From: Thalassospiraceae bacterium LMO-JJ14
GTDB lineage: Bacteria > Pseudomonadota > Alphaproteobacteria > Rhodospirillales > Casp-alpha2
Assembly: GCA_021555105.2 (NCBI GenBank)
Contig: CP134604.1
Coordinates: forward strand, 2,886,001-2,950,000
DNA: 64,000 bases
Direction: 5' to 3'
Position numbers and translations under genes: made by a program. Under the pieces are notes generated by a model that did not search any database, had not been told where the DNA came from, and was given only the letters and a program-made list of their open reading frames with translations. Positions 8,164-17,225 of this stretch are shown here, in pieces (the first letter of the stretch is position 1; each line of letters opens with the position of its first letter).

Positions 8164-8847
8164 ATGACATTTTCCATCGTCGCCCGATGCCGCAATACCG
8201 GCATGTTCGGCGTTGCCGTCACATCGTCGAGCCCAGCCGTTACGGCACGCTGCGCATTCGCCGAAGCCGGCGTCGGCGCCGTCGCCACGCAGAATATTAC
8301 CGATCCGTCTCTCGGCCCCCGCGGACTCGGACTGCTGCGCGCCGAAGCCGACGCACTGGAAACCATCGAAACGCTATTGAGCAGTTCCCAACACATGGAA
8401 TTTCGCCAGGTCATGGTCATTGATCGTAGCGGCGACACAGCGATCCATTCGGGTACGGAAATTCTCGGCGCATGGGGCGAAGCGGCGACAAAAAATGCCG
8501 CCGCGGCGGGCAACCTTCTCGGCGACAAGTCCGTGCCGCGATCCATGATCCTTGCCTTCGAGGAATCGGAAAACAGCGCGATGCATCTTGCCGACAGGCT
8601 GATCGATGCCCTGAAATCGGGTCTTGCGGCAGGTGGCGAAGCGGGGCCGGTGCATTCCGCCGGCATCAAGGTCGTCGACCGTGTCTCGTGGCCGATCGTC
8701 GATCTCCGTATTGACTGGACGGATGGCTGCCCGATCAACGAGCTGGAAGCGCTGTGGCAGCGTTACAAGCCGCAGATGGATGATTACGTGACCCGTGCCC
8801 TCGACCCGTCCGCGGCGCCGAGTTACGGCGTACCGGGCGACGCGTAG
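8164..8847 (+). CDS. DUF1028 family protein (Ntn-hydrolase-like)
   Basis: 227-residue protein with the family's typical start (MTFSIVARCRNTGMFGVAV) and the SSPAVTARC, VGAVATQN and GLGLLRAE blocks. DUF1028 proteins have an Ntn-hydrolase-like fold and are often found beside gamma-glutamyltransferases or peptidases; the substrate is unknown. The ATG at 8164 follows GGGAGG at 7 bp; an in-frame ATG at 8110 would add 18 residues that do not fit the family. It lies divergent from the gamma-glutamyltransferase remnant, so it may be a leftover of a broken peptide-degradation locus. Confidence 0.85.
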   Translation: MTFSIVARCRNTGMFGVAVTSSSPAVTARCAFAEAGVGAVATQNITDPSLGPRGLGLLRAEADALETIETLLSSSQHMEFRQVMVIDRSGDTAIHSGTEILGAWGEAATKNAAAAGNLLGDKSVPRSMILAFEESENSAMHLADRLIDALKSGLAAGGEAGPVHSAGIKVVDRVSWPIVDLRIDWTDGCPINELEALWQRYKPQMDDYVTRALDPSAAPSYGVPGDA

Positions 8848-8860
8848 GCTTTTTCCTTCC

Positions 8861-8945
8861 GTCACCCTGAACTCGATTCAGGGTCCATGCATACCAACCG
8901 AAATCACGCCGGAAATTATGGATCCTGAATCAAGTTCAGGATGTC
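8861..8945. repeat. Palindromic intergenic repeat element
   Basis: Two arms, CCCTGAACTCGATTCAGGG plus TCCAT (8865-8888) and ATGGATCCTGAATCAAGTTC plus AGGA (8918-8941), are near-complementary and each arm is itself palindromic. Such CCTGAAYTNNATTCAGG elements are widespread between genes in alphaproteobacteria. It lies between a plus-strand stop and a minus-strand stop, where it could end transcription from both sides. Confidence 0.75.
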
Positions 8946-8963
8946 TGCGGAAATTCTCCGGTA

Positions 8964-10601
8964 TCAGTCCTTTAGAATAATCGGCTCCGGTGGCGCGATA
9001 CCGCGGATCATGTCGGCGGCTTTTTCGGCAATCATGATGGTCGGCGCATTCAGATTGGCCGACGGCATCATCGGCATCACCGAAGCATCGACGACGCGCA
9101 GCCCTTCCAGCCCGTGAACCCGAAGCCGGTCATCGACGACCGCCGTCGGGTCGGTATCGGGCGCCATGCGGCAGGTCCCCATCGGATGGAACGTCGTCGT
9201 GCCGCGTTCCTTGGCAACCTGCAGCAGTTCGTCATCCGACTGCACGTCCGCACCGGGATAGATCCAGTGATCGAAATAGCGTTGCATGGGTTCGGTCGTC
9301 AGCATCCTGCGTGCCAGCTTCATCGCCGCCAGCAGGACCCGGCGGTCTGTTTCGTGTTCCAGATAACGCGGTTGAATAACCGGTTTTTCGAACGGGTCGG
9401 ATGACTTCGCGCGCACGTATCCGCTGCTTTCCGGACGCTGCTGCCAGGATGCAATGGTCATACCCGGGAAGTCGTCGAGTTCGGACTGCACCCCTTCCTT
9501 GTAGCTGGCGGGCGTGAAGGTGAACTGCACGTCGTTATAGTCGATATCCGGATGCGAGCGCCAGAAGCAATAGACCAGGGTCGGGCTCAGCGACAGGATG
9601 CCCTTACGCGACATGCCCCAGCGCGCGATCTCGCTGAGCAGACGCAATCCCTTGGTCCGTTCGTTGAGGCTCTGGACATTCTTGACCCGCGCCGTGAAGC
9701 GGGGTGCGTAATGATCGCGGAGGTTTTCACCAACCCCCGGCAGGGCGTGCATGACCTCGATGCCGAGCGATTTCAGGAAATCGGGCGCACCGATCCCGGA
9801 AACCTGCAGTAGTTGCGGCGAATTGATGGACCCGCCGGACAGAATTACTTCCTTTCGCGCAATGACCTGCATCGGTTTGCCGTTGCGACCGCCCTTGTTA
9901 TAGGCGACCCCGGTCGCGCGCTTGCCGTCGAGAATGACACGGGTGGCATGCGCATTTGTAATGACACGGACATTGCCGCGCTTCACCGCCGGGCGCAGGA
10001 AAGCCCGCGCCGTCGACATCCGCCGGCCGCCTGCGATGGTCCTTTGCGAGTACGTCGCACCTTCCTGCTTGGCGCCGTTGTAGTCGTCCGCCTTGGGAAT
10101 GCCGATGGTCTGCACGCCTTCGATAAAGGCATCCGTCAGCGGGTGCGACCAGTCGATATCAGTGACCGTCAACGGCCCGCCCCGGCCACGAAAAGTGTCA
10201 TCGCCCGCACCGACCCGGTTTTCGGAACGCTTGAAGTACGGCAACACGTCGGCATAGCCCCAGCCCCGGTTGCCGCGTTGCGCCCAGCCGTCGTAATCCA
10301 TGCGGTTGCCGCGCGTATAGATATGCCCGTTGATCGAGCTTGAGCCGCCCAGCGTCTTGCCGCGCGGCTGCTGTATGGCGCGCCCGGCGGTCCATTCCGT
10401 CGGTTCGGTTTCATACAGCCAGTTAATGCGCGGGTTCTTGATGGTATAGATAAACCCGGCCGGAATATGGATGAAGGGATCCCAGTCCGACGGCCCGGCT
10501 TCGAGCACGCAGATGCTGACGTTCGAGTCTTCGCCGAGCCTGTTGGCGAGAACGCTGCCCGCCGAACCCGCACCGACGATCACATAATCAAAAGTTTCCA
10601 T
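8964..10601 (-). CDS. GMC family FAD-dependent oxidoreductase (choline dehydrogenase-like)
   Basis: 545-residue flavoenzyme with the GMC N-terminal FAD motif (VIVGAGSAGSVLANRL, residues 7-22), the second GMC signature (SGGSINSPQLLQVSGIG, near residue 255) and the C-terminal substrate/FAD block (FHPMGTCRM, near residue 470). Family members oxidise alcohols to aldehydes; choline, polyethylene glycol or alkanol dehydrogenase are all possible and the sequence alone does not decide. No betaine aldehyde dehydrogenase or BetI regulator is adjacent, which argues against a dedicated choline operon. Confidence 0.88.
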   Translation of the reverse strand: METFDYVIVGAGSAGSVLANRLGEDSNVSICVLEAGPSDWDPFIHIPAGFIYTIKNPRINWLYETEPTEWTAGRAIQQPRGKTLGGSSSINGHIYTRGNRMDYDGWAQRGNRGWGYADVLPYFKRSENRVGAGDDTFRGRGGPLTVTDIDWSHPLTDAFIEGVQTIGIPKADDYNGAKQEGATYSQRTIAGGRRMSTARAFLRPAVKRGNVRVITNAHATRVILDGKRATGVAYNKGGRNGKPMQVIARKEVILSGGSINSPQLLQVSGIGAPDFLKSLGIEVMHALPGVGENLRDHYAPRFTARVKNVQSLNERTKGLRLLSEIARWGMSRKGILSLSPTLVYCFWRSHPDIDYNDVQFTFTPASYKEGVQSELDDFPGMTIASWQQRPESSGYVRAKSSDPFEKPVIQPRYLEHETDRRVLLAAMKLARRMLTTEPMQRYFDHWIYPGADVQSDDELLQVAKERGTTTFHPMGTCRMAPDTDPTAVVDDRLRVHGLEGLRVVDASVMPMMPSANLNAPTIMIAEKAADMIRGIAPPEPIILKD

Positions 10602-10676
10602 CCCGCACCCATTTCAATACCGGTTTATCCCGGCATTATGAAAATACTAGGCACCGGACCGGAGCTTGAAAAGCGT

Positions 10677-11354
10677 CTACAGGTGTGACGGCAAACCGCC
10701 GGGATCGAGCATAGGATAGTCGAAGGCGGCAAAATCCTCTGCATACAGATCGTTGACCAGTTGAACCGTCGCACGGTTGTATCGGGACAAGTATTTCGGC
10801 TGCTCTGGCGTACCTGCGGCGGGCTCACGCATATTGAACTTCTCCACCGTGCCGATTTCGATCCCGAGTTTATCCGCAAGCGCATGCAGGTCGCGCTCCA
10901 GATGCTCGGTGCGGCCGATCCAGTCGAGCGCGAAGGCCCCGTTCAGGTGCGAGAACGCGACCATCGGACAAAAGCAGACCCAGTCCCAGGCATGGACGAT
11001 ATCGGCCTTGGCGACGTATTCGTGCATGTAGAGGTTAAAGTCATCGCCGATCGCATCGAAGATCGGCTTCTTGGCGGCAATCCACGATGTCCATGTCTTC
11101 GACGCCAGCATGTCCTGGCGGAAACCGGAATACAGCCGGTCATAGGGATTGCGCACAAAGGTGAACTTGAAATATCGCTCGAAACGGTTTTCGCAATCGT
11201 ATTGCCCGAGGAATTTTTCGATCGTCACATGCTGTTCGAAATCCGTCACCGGATAGCCAATGTCCGTATACGGCGCCATCGCGTGCCGCACCGATGCCGA
11301 ACCGCATTTGGGGATGACGAAATACAGGTAACGATAGCAGTCCGAAATCACCAT
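10677..11354 (-). CDS. Sulfotransferase family 2 domain protein
   Basis: 225 residues resembling carbohydrate sulfotransferases that move sulfate from PAPS to sugar hydroxyls. The 5'-phosphosulfate loop is seen near the N-terminus (FVIPKCGSASVRHAM, residues 12-26) and the 3'-phosphate site further on (FTFVRNPYDRLYSGF, about residues 64-78). No signal peptide, so it acts in the cytoplasm. It follows the FkbM methyltransferase gene by 15 bp on the same strand; the two probably decorate the same surface polysaccharide or metabolite. Confidence 0.85.
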   Translation of the reverse strand: MVISDCYRYLYFVIPKCGSASVRHAMAPYTDIGYPVTDFEQHVTIEKFLGQYDCENRFERYFKFTFVRNPYDRLYSGFRQDMLASKTWTSWIAAKKPIFDAIGDDFNLYMHEYVAKADIVHAWDWVCFCPMVAFSHLNGAFALDWIGRTEHLERDLHALADKLGIEIGTVEKFNMREPAAGTPEQPKYLSRYNRATVQLVNDLYAEDFAAFDYPMLDPGGLPSHL

Positions 11355-11369
11355 CCCGTCACCGGCTTG

Positions 11370-12200
11370 TCATGTCGCGGGCGCGGCGCGCTTGTGCATC
11401 GGATGATCCGCGAAGCTTTCAAGTTTATGCAGTCCGGCAGTGTCGAGCGGTTTCGACGCATGGCAGCACAGCAGGCTGAACGAATAGATGTTCGGGAAAA
11501 TGTTTTCCGCCTGCCCGGCCAGATTATCGGGGCGGAACAACGGCACCTGATGCCACCACACGTCATAGCCGAAACCGCGCACCGTTTCGTACAGTTCCTG
11601 CGACAGTGCCGGGCGGTCGTCTTCCAGATAAAGGACCGGCTTGTCCCGTTCGATCAGCCGGCGCGCGCCTTCAATGACCCGTACCTCCATCCCCTCGGCA
11701 TCGCACTTGATCAGGGCGGTTTTCAGCTCTGGTCCAATGATGTCGTCAAGCCGGACAATCGGCGTTTTCCCGAGCGCCATGCCGCCGCCGGCCTCGATAC
11801 GATCCTGATTGACGCCGATGCCGCCGAAGTTAAGCGGCATGGCCGGATCGGCATCCATCATGACGGTATTGCCGGCGACATCGCCGACAGCAGCGTTGAA
11901 GGTGGCGACATTGATGCAGTCGTTATTGATGACGTTCGCGCCCAGCATCTGAAAGCAGATGCGTTGCGGTTCGAAGGCAATGACCCGCCCCGCCGTCACA
12001 TGGCGGGCCAGCGGCACCGTGTGCGCGCCGATGTTGGCGCCGACCTCGACGACATTGGCATTGCGGTCTAGATAGCCGCACAACAGGTCGATTTCGCCAT
12101 ACGACCATTCGCCATAGGTCAGCAGCGATTTGCCGATGTACTGATCGTTCGGGTTTGCCGTCCAGTGAAAACCGGCAATGTCGGCATGAGCAAATTGCAT
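11370..12200 (-). CDS. FkbM family SAM-dependent methyltransferase
   Basis: 276-residue protein with the SAM-binding motif VVEVGANIGAHTVPLA (about residues 50-65), an acidic motif II region (VIAFEPQRICFQML) and the FkbM-type block ALIKCDAEGMEVRVIEGA. FkbM-like enzymes O-methylate sugars or polyketides; bacterial copies are common in polysaccharide clusters. First gene of a two-gene unit with the sulfotransferase. There is no glycosyltransferase nearby, so the substrate cannot be deduced. Confidence 0.88.
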   Translation of the reverse strand: MQFAHADIAGFHWTANPNDQYIGKSLLTYGEWSYGEIDLLCGYLDRNANVVEVGANIGAHTVPLARHVTAGRVIAFEPQRICFQMLGANVINNDCINVATFNAAVGDVAGNTVMMDADPAMPLNFGGIGVNQDRIEAGGGMALGKTPIVRLDDIIGPELKTALIKCDAEGMEVRVIEGARRLIERDKPVLYLEDDRPALSQELYETVRGFGYDVWWHQVPLFRPDNLAGQAENIFPNIYSFSLLCCHASKPLDTAGLHKLESFADHPMHKRAAPAT

Positions 12201-12364
12201 AGCGTTCTCACCCTGCCCGATGGCGGCCGGTCAACACACACGGGACAAGCGTGTCACATGCCGTTCCGGAAGGGCGACCATTTCCTGCGCGGACATGTTC
12301 TTGCACAGGCAAACCTTGGCACCGCCGATCACCCGCAATTAAAGCAGCGTCGCAGTTAAACGAA

Positions 12365-12395
12365 AAGCCCCGAAACCAACAAGGTTCCGGGGCTT
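12365..12395 (-). terminator. Rho-independent terminator after xsc
   Basis: Stem AAGCCCCGAAAC / GTTCCGGGGCTT with one mismatch and a 7-base loop. On the minus strand it is followed by a T-rich run. It lies 28 bp beyond the xsc stop codon. Confidence 0.85.
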
Positions 12396-12422
12396 GTCTT
12401 AACGCCGGGTACAGGGTCGGCG

Positions 12423-14204
12423 TTAGTTTGCACCCTCTTGCGGGCACATGTCGGCGGGGTCGATGCCGGCGACCTGAACTGGCGCCTTCATGGCATCGCG
12501 GCGGAACGGCTCGCCCAGTTCCTGGTTAAGCACCACTTCGATGAAGGTGGTTTCACCGTTCTTCATCTGCGCATCGACGGCGGCGGCAAGCTGCTCGGTC
12601 AGTTCCGCCATCGTCGTCACCTGGACGCCTTTGACGCCACAGGCCTTGGCGATATCTGCGTACTTCACATCGAGATCAAGCTCGGTGCCGACGAAGTTGT
12701 CCGCATACCACAGTGTGGTGTTGCGTTTTTCCGCACCCCACTGGTAGTTGCGGAAGATTACCATCGTGACCGGCGGCCACGGATCGCGGCCGATCGCCGT
12801 CATCTCGTTCATGGAGATGCCGAATGCGCCGTCACCGGCAAAGCCGATCACCGGCATGTCCGGTTTTGCTATCTTGGCACCGACAATCGACGGCAGACCG
12901 TATCCGCAGGGGCCGAACAGGCCTGGTGCCAGATAGCGGCGACCATGTTCGAAGGTCGGATAAGCGTTACCGATGGCACAGTTGTTACCGATGTCCGACG
13001 AAATGATCACATCCTTCGGCATTGCCGCCTGAATGGCGCGCCACGCCATGCGCGGCGACATCCGTTCGGGCTGGCTGTTACGGGCACGCTCGTTCCAGGT
13101 GGTGCCCGGATCGTCGTCTTCGTGATCCATCGACGACAGTTGCTGCAGCCAGGCCGAACGGGTCTGGTGGATCAGCTTTTCACGGTCTTCGCGGTCGGCA
13201 TTACCGGCATCTGCAGAAAGCTGCGACAGCAGGCTTTCGGCAACCAGCTTGGCATCGCCCTGAATGGCGACGGTAACTTTCTTGGTCAGACCGATGCGAT
13301 CCGCGTTCATATCGACCTGGATCACCTTGGCATCCTTGGGCCAGTAATCGATACCATACCCCGGCAGGGTCGAGAACGGGTTGAGGCGCGTCCCCAGCGC
13401 GAGAACAACATCGGCCTTGGAGATCAGTTCCATCGCTGCCTTCGAGCCGTTGTAGCCGAGCGGCCCGGCGAATAGCGGATGCGAGCCCGGGAAGGCGTCA
13501 TTGTGCTGATAGCCGCAGCAGACCGGCGCGCTCAGTTTTTCGGCCAGCGCCGCGGATGCCGGGATGCCCCCCGACAGCACCACGCCGGCGCCGTTCAGGA
13601 TGACCGGGAACTTGGCTTCCGACAGCAGCTTGGCAGCATCGGCGATGGCGGCGGCGCCACCGGCCGGGCGTTCCAGCTTCACGGTGTCGGGAATTTCGAT
13701 ATCGACGACCTGGGTCCAGAAATCGCGCGGTACGTTGATCTGTGCCGGGCCGCTACCGCGCCAGGCCTGTTCGATGACGCGGTTCAGTACTTCGGCGATC
13801 CGCGTCGGATCGCGCACTTCTTCCTGATAGCAGACCATGTCCTCGAACAGGGCCATCTGCGGGATTTCCTGAAAACCGCCCTGACCGATGGTCTTGTTGG
13901 CAGCCTGCGGCGTCACCAGAAGCAACGGCGTATGGTTCCAGTATGCGGTTTTGACCGGCGTCACGAAGTTGGTAATGCCCGGGCCGTTCTGCGCGATCAT
14001 CATGCTCATCTTGCCGCTGGATCGGGTGAACCCGTCGGCCATCATGCCGGCATTGCACTCATGCGCGCAGTCCCAGAACGTGATCCCGGCCTTCGGGAAA
14101 ATATCGGACACCGGCATCATGGCCGAGCCAATAATCCCGAACGCATGTTCGATACCATGCTTTTGCAGAACTTTTACGAATGCTTCCTCGGTTGTCATTT
14201 TCAT
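12423..14204 (-). CDS. xsc: Sulfoacetaldehyde acetyltransferase (Xsc)
   Basis: ThDP-dependent cytoplasmic enzyme that converts sulfoacetaldehyde and phosphate to acetyl phosphate and sulfite, the desulfonation step of taurine, isethionate and related sulfonate degradation. 593 residues equals the family length. N-terminal pyrimidine domain with AHECNAGMMADGFTRSSGK (residues 47-65, acid residue for cofactor activation), QNGPGITNFVTPVKTAYWNH, and a C-terminal ThDP motif starting GFAGDGAFGISMNEM. No pta follows it; downstream is a terminator. The upstream neighbour on the same strand is an ApbA-like dehydrogenase with its own terminator. Sulfite released could feed the Apr/Sat or SoxCD systems in this window. 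Start ATG 14204 has GGAG 9 bp upstream; ATG 14198 is possible. Confidence 0.9.
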   Translation of the reverse strand: MKMTTEEAFVKVLQKHGIEHAFGIIGSAMMPVSDIFPKAGITFWDCAHECNAGMMADGFTRSSGKMSMMIAQNGPGITNFVTPVKTAYWNHTPLLLVTPQAANKTIGQGGFQEIPQMALFEDMVCYQEEVRDPTRIAEVLNRVIEQAWRGSGPAQINVPRDFWTQVVDIEIPDTVKLERPAGGAAAIADAAKLLSEAKFPVILNGAGVVLSGGIPASAALAEKLSAPVCCGYQHNDAFPGSHPLFAGPLGYNGSKAAMELISKADVVLALGTRLNPFSTLPGYGIDYWPKDAKVIQVDMNADRIGLTKKVTVAIQGDAKLVAESLLSQLSADAGNADREDREKLIHQTRSAWLQQLSSMDHEDDDPGTTWNERARNSQPERMSPRMAWRAIQAAMPKDVIISSDIGNNCAIGNAYPTFEHGRRYLAPGLFGPCGYGLPSIVGAKIAKPDMPVIGFAGDGAFGISMNEMTAIGRDPWPPVTMVIFRNYQWGAEKRNTTLWYADNFVGTELDLDVKYADIAKACGVKGVQVTTMAELTEQLAAAVDAQMKNGETTFIEVVLNQELGEPFRRDAMKAPVQVAGIDPADMCPQEGAN

Positions 14205-14502
14205 AGTTTCGGCTCCTTGCTTGCCAACTTTCCGGCCTTTTCGTCGGCCAGGTTTGAGCGATTATCAAAAAACAATAAAATTCATTAATGAGACGTTATG
14301 TCCTAATTTTTCATATTTATGCATCGCCGTCAAATCTATTTATCAGCCCTGGCGCGGCATGGTCCTTTAGGTAAAAAGCCCTGTATTCCCAGTCCTCCCC
14401 TGTATGGGGTAGTAGTCATTGCAGATATGAGAAAGGGCCAGCACCGTGCGGATCATGGTGCCAGTTCCCTGCCCCGGCATTTCCCGGGAGAGAATACCTG
14501 CC
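14205..14502. other. Noncoding stretch upstream of xsc
   Basis: The interval 14205-14581 separates xsc from the ApbA-like gene. Its first part (14260-14330) is AT-rich and is the probable xsc promoter area, with CATATTT near 14308, one base off the CATATTC motif. The middle shows no recognisable gene or RNA. The end (14503-14552) is the terminator of the ApbA-like gene. Confidence 0.5.
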
Positions 14503-14552
14503 TAAAAAACCAAAGGCGGCGTCCGCCGGCTTGCACCGTCAAACGCCGCCTT
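14503..14552 (-). terminator. Rho-independent terminator after the ApbA-like gene
   Basis: Stem AAGGCGGCGT / ACGCCGCCTT (14513-14522 and 14543-14552) with a 20-base loop. On the minus strand it is followed by GGTTTTTTAGG. It lies 29 bp beyond the stop of the minus-strand gene. Confidence 0.8.
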
Positions 14553-14581
14553 ATCGGCGGGACAAGTCCGTCAGGGATTGC

Positions 14582-15658
14582 TTAGCCTTTTGCGGCGCGG
14601 TTCGTCTGCAGACGCTTGTTGACCAGTTCGACCGTGTCTTCGACCATTTTCGAGTGCATACCGATCCCGTCCGACAGGGTCTTCACGAGAAGGTCCAGCC
14701 GCTCAATGTTCGGCGCACCGGCAAACAGTGCGCGCGCCGCCGACGACGGTTTCGACAGGCCCTGGGCGGCGTTCGCGTACTTTTCGAACGGTACCATGTC
14801 GGCCGGATCCGCACCCATCGTCTGGCACAGCTGATGCACCCAGTTGTAGACCTCCTTCGAGGCTTCCAGGTTGGAGTGCACGGCTTCCTTGATCGAGCGG
14901 GCCTCGTCCTCCATGACGCAGCGGTAATTGCCGGTCATCAGCATCGCCCATTTCGCCAGCGGCACGAAAACCGACTCATAGACCTTGAGCTTCACCGGCA
15001 GCTCGATCGGCGTGCCGTCACCCGGATCGAAGCGAATGTCCATAATGTCCTGTTCGATCTGGCGCAGCATGTCGGTGTGCGCGTCGGACGCAAAGCGTGC
15101 GACCTTGAAGTTGGTCGGCAGGCTGACCTGCAGAACGTTGACCGGCTCGTCCGGCGGGCGGAAAGCCTGCGGGTCGGGACTGGCCAGCGTCATCAGGTCG
15201 CTGTCGAAGTTTTCCCACACCGTCGGATCGGTATAGCAATGCTTGATGGCATCGGCCTGAATGCCCGGGAGGCGCAACAGGTACGGCAGCGGCGGCATGT
15301 TCATGATCGACATGCACGGCACGCCGGATGTGGCGACCTTGTCGAGAAGCTCGCGCACCCCGGGAGAGCGGTATTGCGGCTCCTGCATCGCCAGCGCGAC
15401 GAGATCGTAATCCTTGGGATCGACGTCGCCGGGGCCGGCGGCATTCAGCTTGCCGGGTGAATTGACGGAATCCACCTGCACAAGTTCATCTCGGCCGCGA
15501 ACAGGTATGCGGACATGAATGCCGTCCTTATTGATCAGGTCGGCCTCTTCCGGCAAGCAGATCAGGGTGGTGTTGTGACCCGCCAACAGAAGTTTTGTCG
15601 CCAGCAATGAGCCGTATGACGCCCCAAGGATCAGGACGTTATATTTTTTACCAGACAT
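14582..15658 (-). CDS. ApbA/ketopantoate-reductase-like or opine-dehydrogenase-like NAD(P) protein
   Basis: 358 residues with an N-terminal Rossmann fold (NVLILGASYGSLLATKLLLAG, residues 7-27) and a helical C-terminal half, as in ketopantoate reductases and opine dehydrogenases. The pantothenate role is unlikely to be decided by sequence alone: the usual Lys-Asn-Glu catalytic set of PanE is not clearly recognisable. Being next to xsc suggests a role in sulfonate metabolism, but each gene has its own terminator. The ATG at 15658 was chosen because GGAGGA stands 3 bp upstream and the Rossmann fold begins there. Reaction unknown. Confidence 0.6.
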   Translation of the reverse strand: MSGKKYNVLILGASYGSLLATKLLLAGHNTTLICLPEEADLINKDGIHVRIPVRGRDELVQVDSVNSPGKLNAAGPGDVDPKDYDLVALAMQEPQYRSPGVRELLDKVATSGVPCMSIMNMPPLPYLLRLPGIQADAIKHCYTDPTVWENFDSDLMTLASPDPQAFRPPDEPVNVLQVSLPTNFKVARFASDAHTDMLRQIEQDIMDIRFDPGDGTPIELPVKLKVYESVFVPLAKWAMLMTGNYRCVMEDEARSIKEAVHSNLEASKEVYNWVHQLCQTMGADPADMVPFEKYANAAQGLSKPSSAARALFAGAPNIERLDLLVKTLSDGIGMHSKMVEDTVELVNKRLQTNRAAKG

Positions 15659-15977
15659 GTTTCCTCCAAAGTTCAGGAAAAACGGCGGCGCTCCTTTTTT
15701 TCGCGAGAAGCGTCTCATCCGCACATAGATTTAATGTTTGAAACCGGTGTTCGGCCAGTCCCCTTTAGTATCTTGATCTTCATTGCAGCACTTGGGCATT
15801 CACGGTGCCAGTACCAATAAAAAATTCAAAATATACAGGGCCACTTTTAGCCCGCCCAGCATCCGGATTCAACCTTTCACGGAGGACGGTGCTGAAATAA
15901 ACTCGCCGCCGCATCAACATCGATCAAAGCACGACCAGGCGGAAGCGATTGCCAGGAAAAACCGCAAAGGTGAAGCC
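15659..15977. other. Divergent intergenic region, no gene seen
   Basis: This stretch separates the ApbA-like gene from the BaiN/YhiN flavoprotein gene. The plus-strand frame is open from 15783, but the translated extension is rich in unlike-family residues and lacks a good ribosome binding site, so it is treated as noncoding. Promoters for both genes presumably lie here. Confidence 0.45.
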
Positions 15978-17168
15978 GTGACACAAAACCGCCCACTACA
16001 GTTCGACGTCATCGTCATCGGTGCCGGGGCCGCCGGCTTGATGTGCGCATTGACCGCAGGTGCCAGGGGGCGGCGCGTGCTGTTGCTGGATCACGCCGAC
16101 GCGGCGGGCAAGAAAATCCTGATTTCCGGCGGCGGGCGGTGCAACTTCACCAACACTCACTGCCGACCCGATAACTTCATTTCCACAAACCGGCATTTCT
16201 GCAAATCCGCCCTCGCCCGCTACACGCCTGCGGATTTCATACAAATGGTCGAAAAGCACGATATTGCCTGGCACGAAAAGACCCTGGGCCAGTTGTTTTG
16301 CGACGGGCGCGCCGGGGCAGTCGTCGAAATGCTGCTCAGGGAATGCCGCGCCGGGGCGGTCGATATCCGCCTCAACCACAACGTCACCGATGTTACCCGT
16401 GCCGAGCGTTTCAAGGTCGCGACCGACAAGGGGGACTTCGAAGCCGCATCGCTGGTGCTGGCCAGCGGCGGCCTGTCGATCCCGAAAATGGGTGCCAGCG
16501 ATTTCGCGCACCGCACCGCGCGCCGGTTCGGCCTGACGCTGATCCATCCCCGCCCGGCCCTGGTGCCGCTGAAGGTCGGCGCCGACGATCTCGCGTTGAT
16601 GAACCCCTTGAGCGGCGTCGCCACCGAATGCATCGCCCGACACGGCAAGACAAGCTTCCGCGAAGCCATGCTGCTGACGCACCGCGGCCTGTCCGGCCCG
16701 GCAATCCTGCAGATTTCATCATACTGGCGCGAAGGCGATGCGATCTCGCTCAACATCATTCCCGACACCGACGCCGCCGGGTATCTGCTGGCTGCCAAGC
16801 AGTCCGGCGCCAAGGCCAAGCCCGGCAACGTCCTCGGCCGTCTGCTGCCGGCGCGCCTGGCGACGGCGCTGGCCGCCGCCGACCTGCCTGACCGGCCCAT
16901 CGGCGAGATCACCGATCGCGATCTGTCGCAGTTCGGCCACAAACTCAACAACTGGCAGGTCGTGCCGACCGGCAGCGAGGGCTTTGCCAAGGCCGAGGTT
17001 ACGCTCGGCGGCATCGACACCAAGCACCTTTCCTCGCAGACCATGGAAGCCAAGAACGTGCCCGGTCTTTTCATCATCGGCGAGGCGGTCGACGTGACCG
17101 GCTGGCTCGGCGGCTATAATTTCCAGTGGGCCTGGGCCAGCGGCCGCGCTGCGGGCGAAGCGGTGTAG
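15978..17168 (+). CDS. BaiN/YhiN (HI0933) family flavoprotein
   Basis: 396-residue FAD protein of the HI0933/YhiN/BaiN group. N-terminal GAGAAGLMCALTAGARGRRV (FAD motif), ISGGGRCNFTNTH, the typical second-site signature, and C-terminal GLFIIGEAVDVTGWLGGYNF followed by QWAWASGR. Family members reduce flavin-linked substrates; one is a bile-acid reductase, most are unassigned. The GTG at 15978 was chosen: AAAGG lies 7 bp upstream and the length then equals the family norm of about 400. The next gene (cupin) follows 57 bp downstream. Confidence 0.85.
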   Translation: MTQNRPLQFDVIVIGAGAAGLMCALTAGARGRRVLLLDHADAAGKKILISGGGRCNFTNTHCRPDNFISTNRHFCKSALARYTPADFIQMVEKHDIAWHEKTLGQLFCDGRAGAVVEMLLRECRAGAVDIRLNHNVTDVTRAERFKVATDKGDFEAASLVLASGGLSIPKMGASDFAHRTARRFGLTLIHPRPALVPLKVGADDLALMNPLSGVATECIARHGKTSFREAMLLTHRGLSGPAILQISSYWREGDAISLNIIPDTDAAGYLLAAKQSGAKAKPGNVLGRLLPARLATALAAADLPDRPIGEITDRDLSQFGHKLNNWQVVPTGSEGFAKAEVTLGGIDTKHLSSQTMEAKNVPGLFIIGEAVDVTGWLGGYNFQWAWASGRAAGEAV

Positions 17169-17225
17169 GCATTTCACGCCGTATCAAAACCGTTATACTC
17201 GCGACAACATAGACCGGAGGATACC

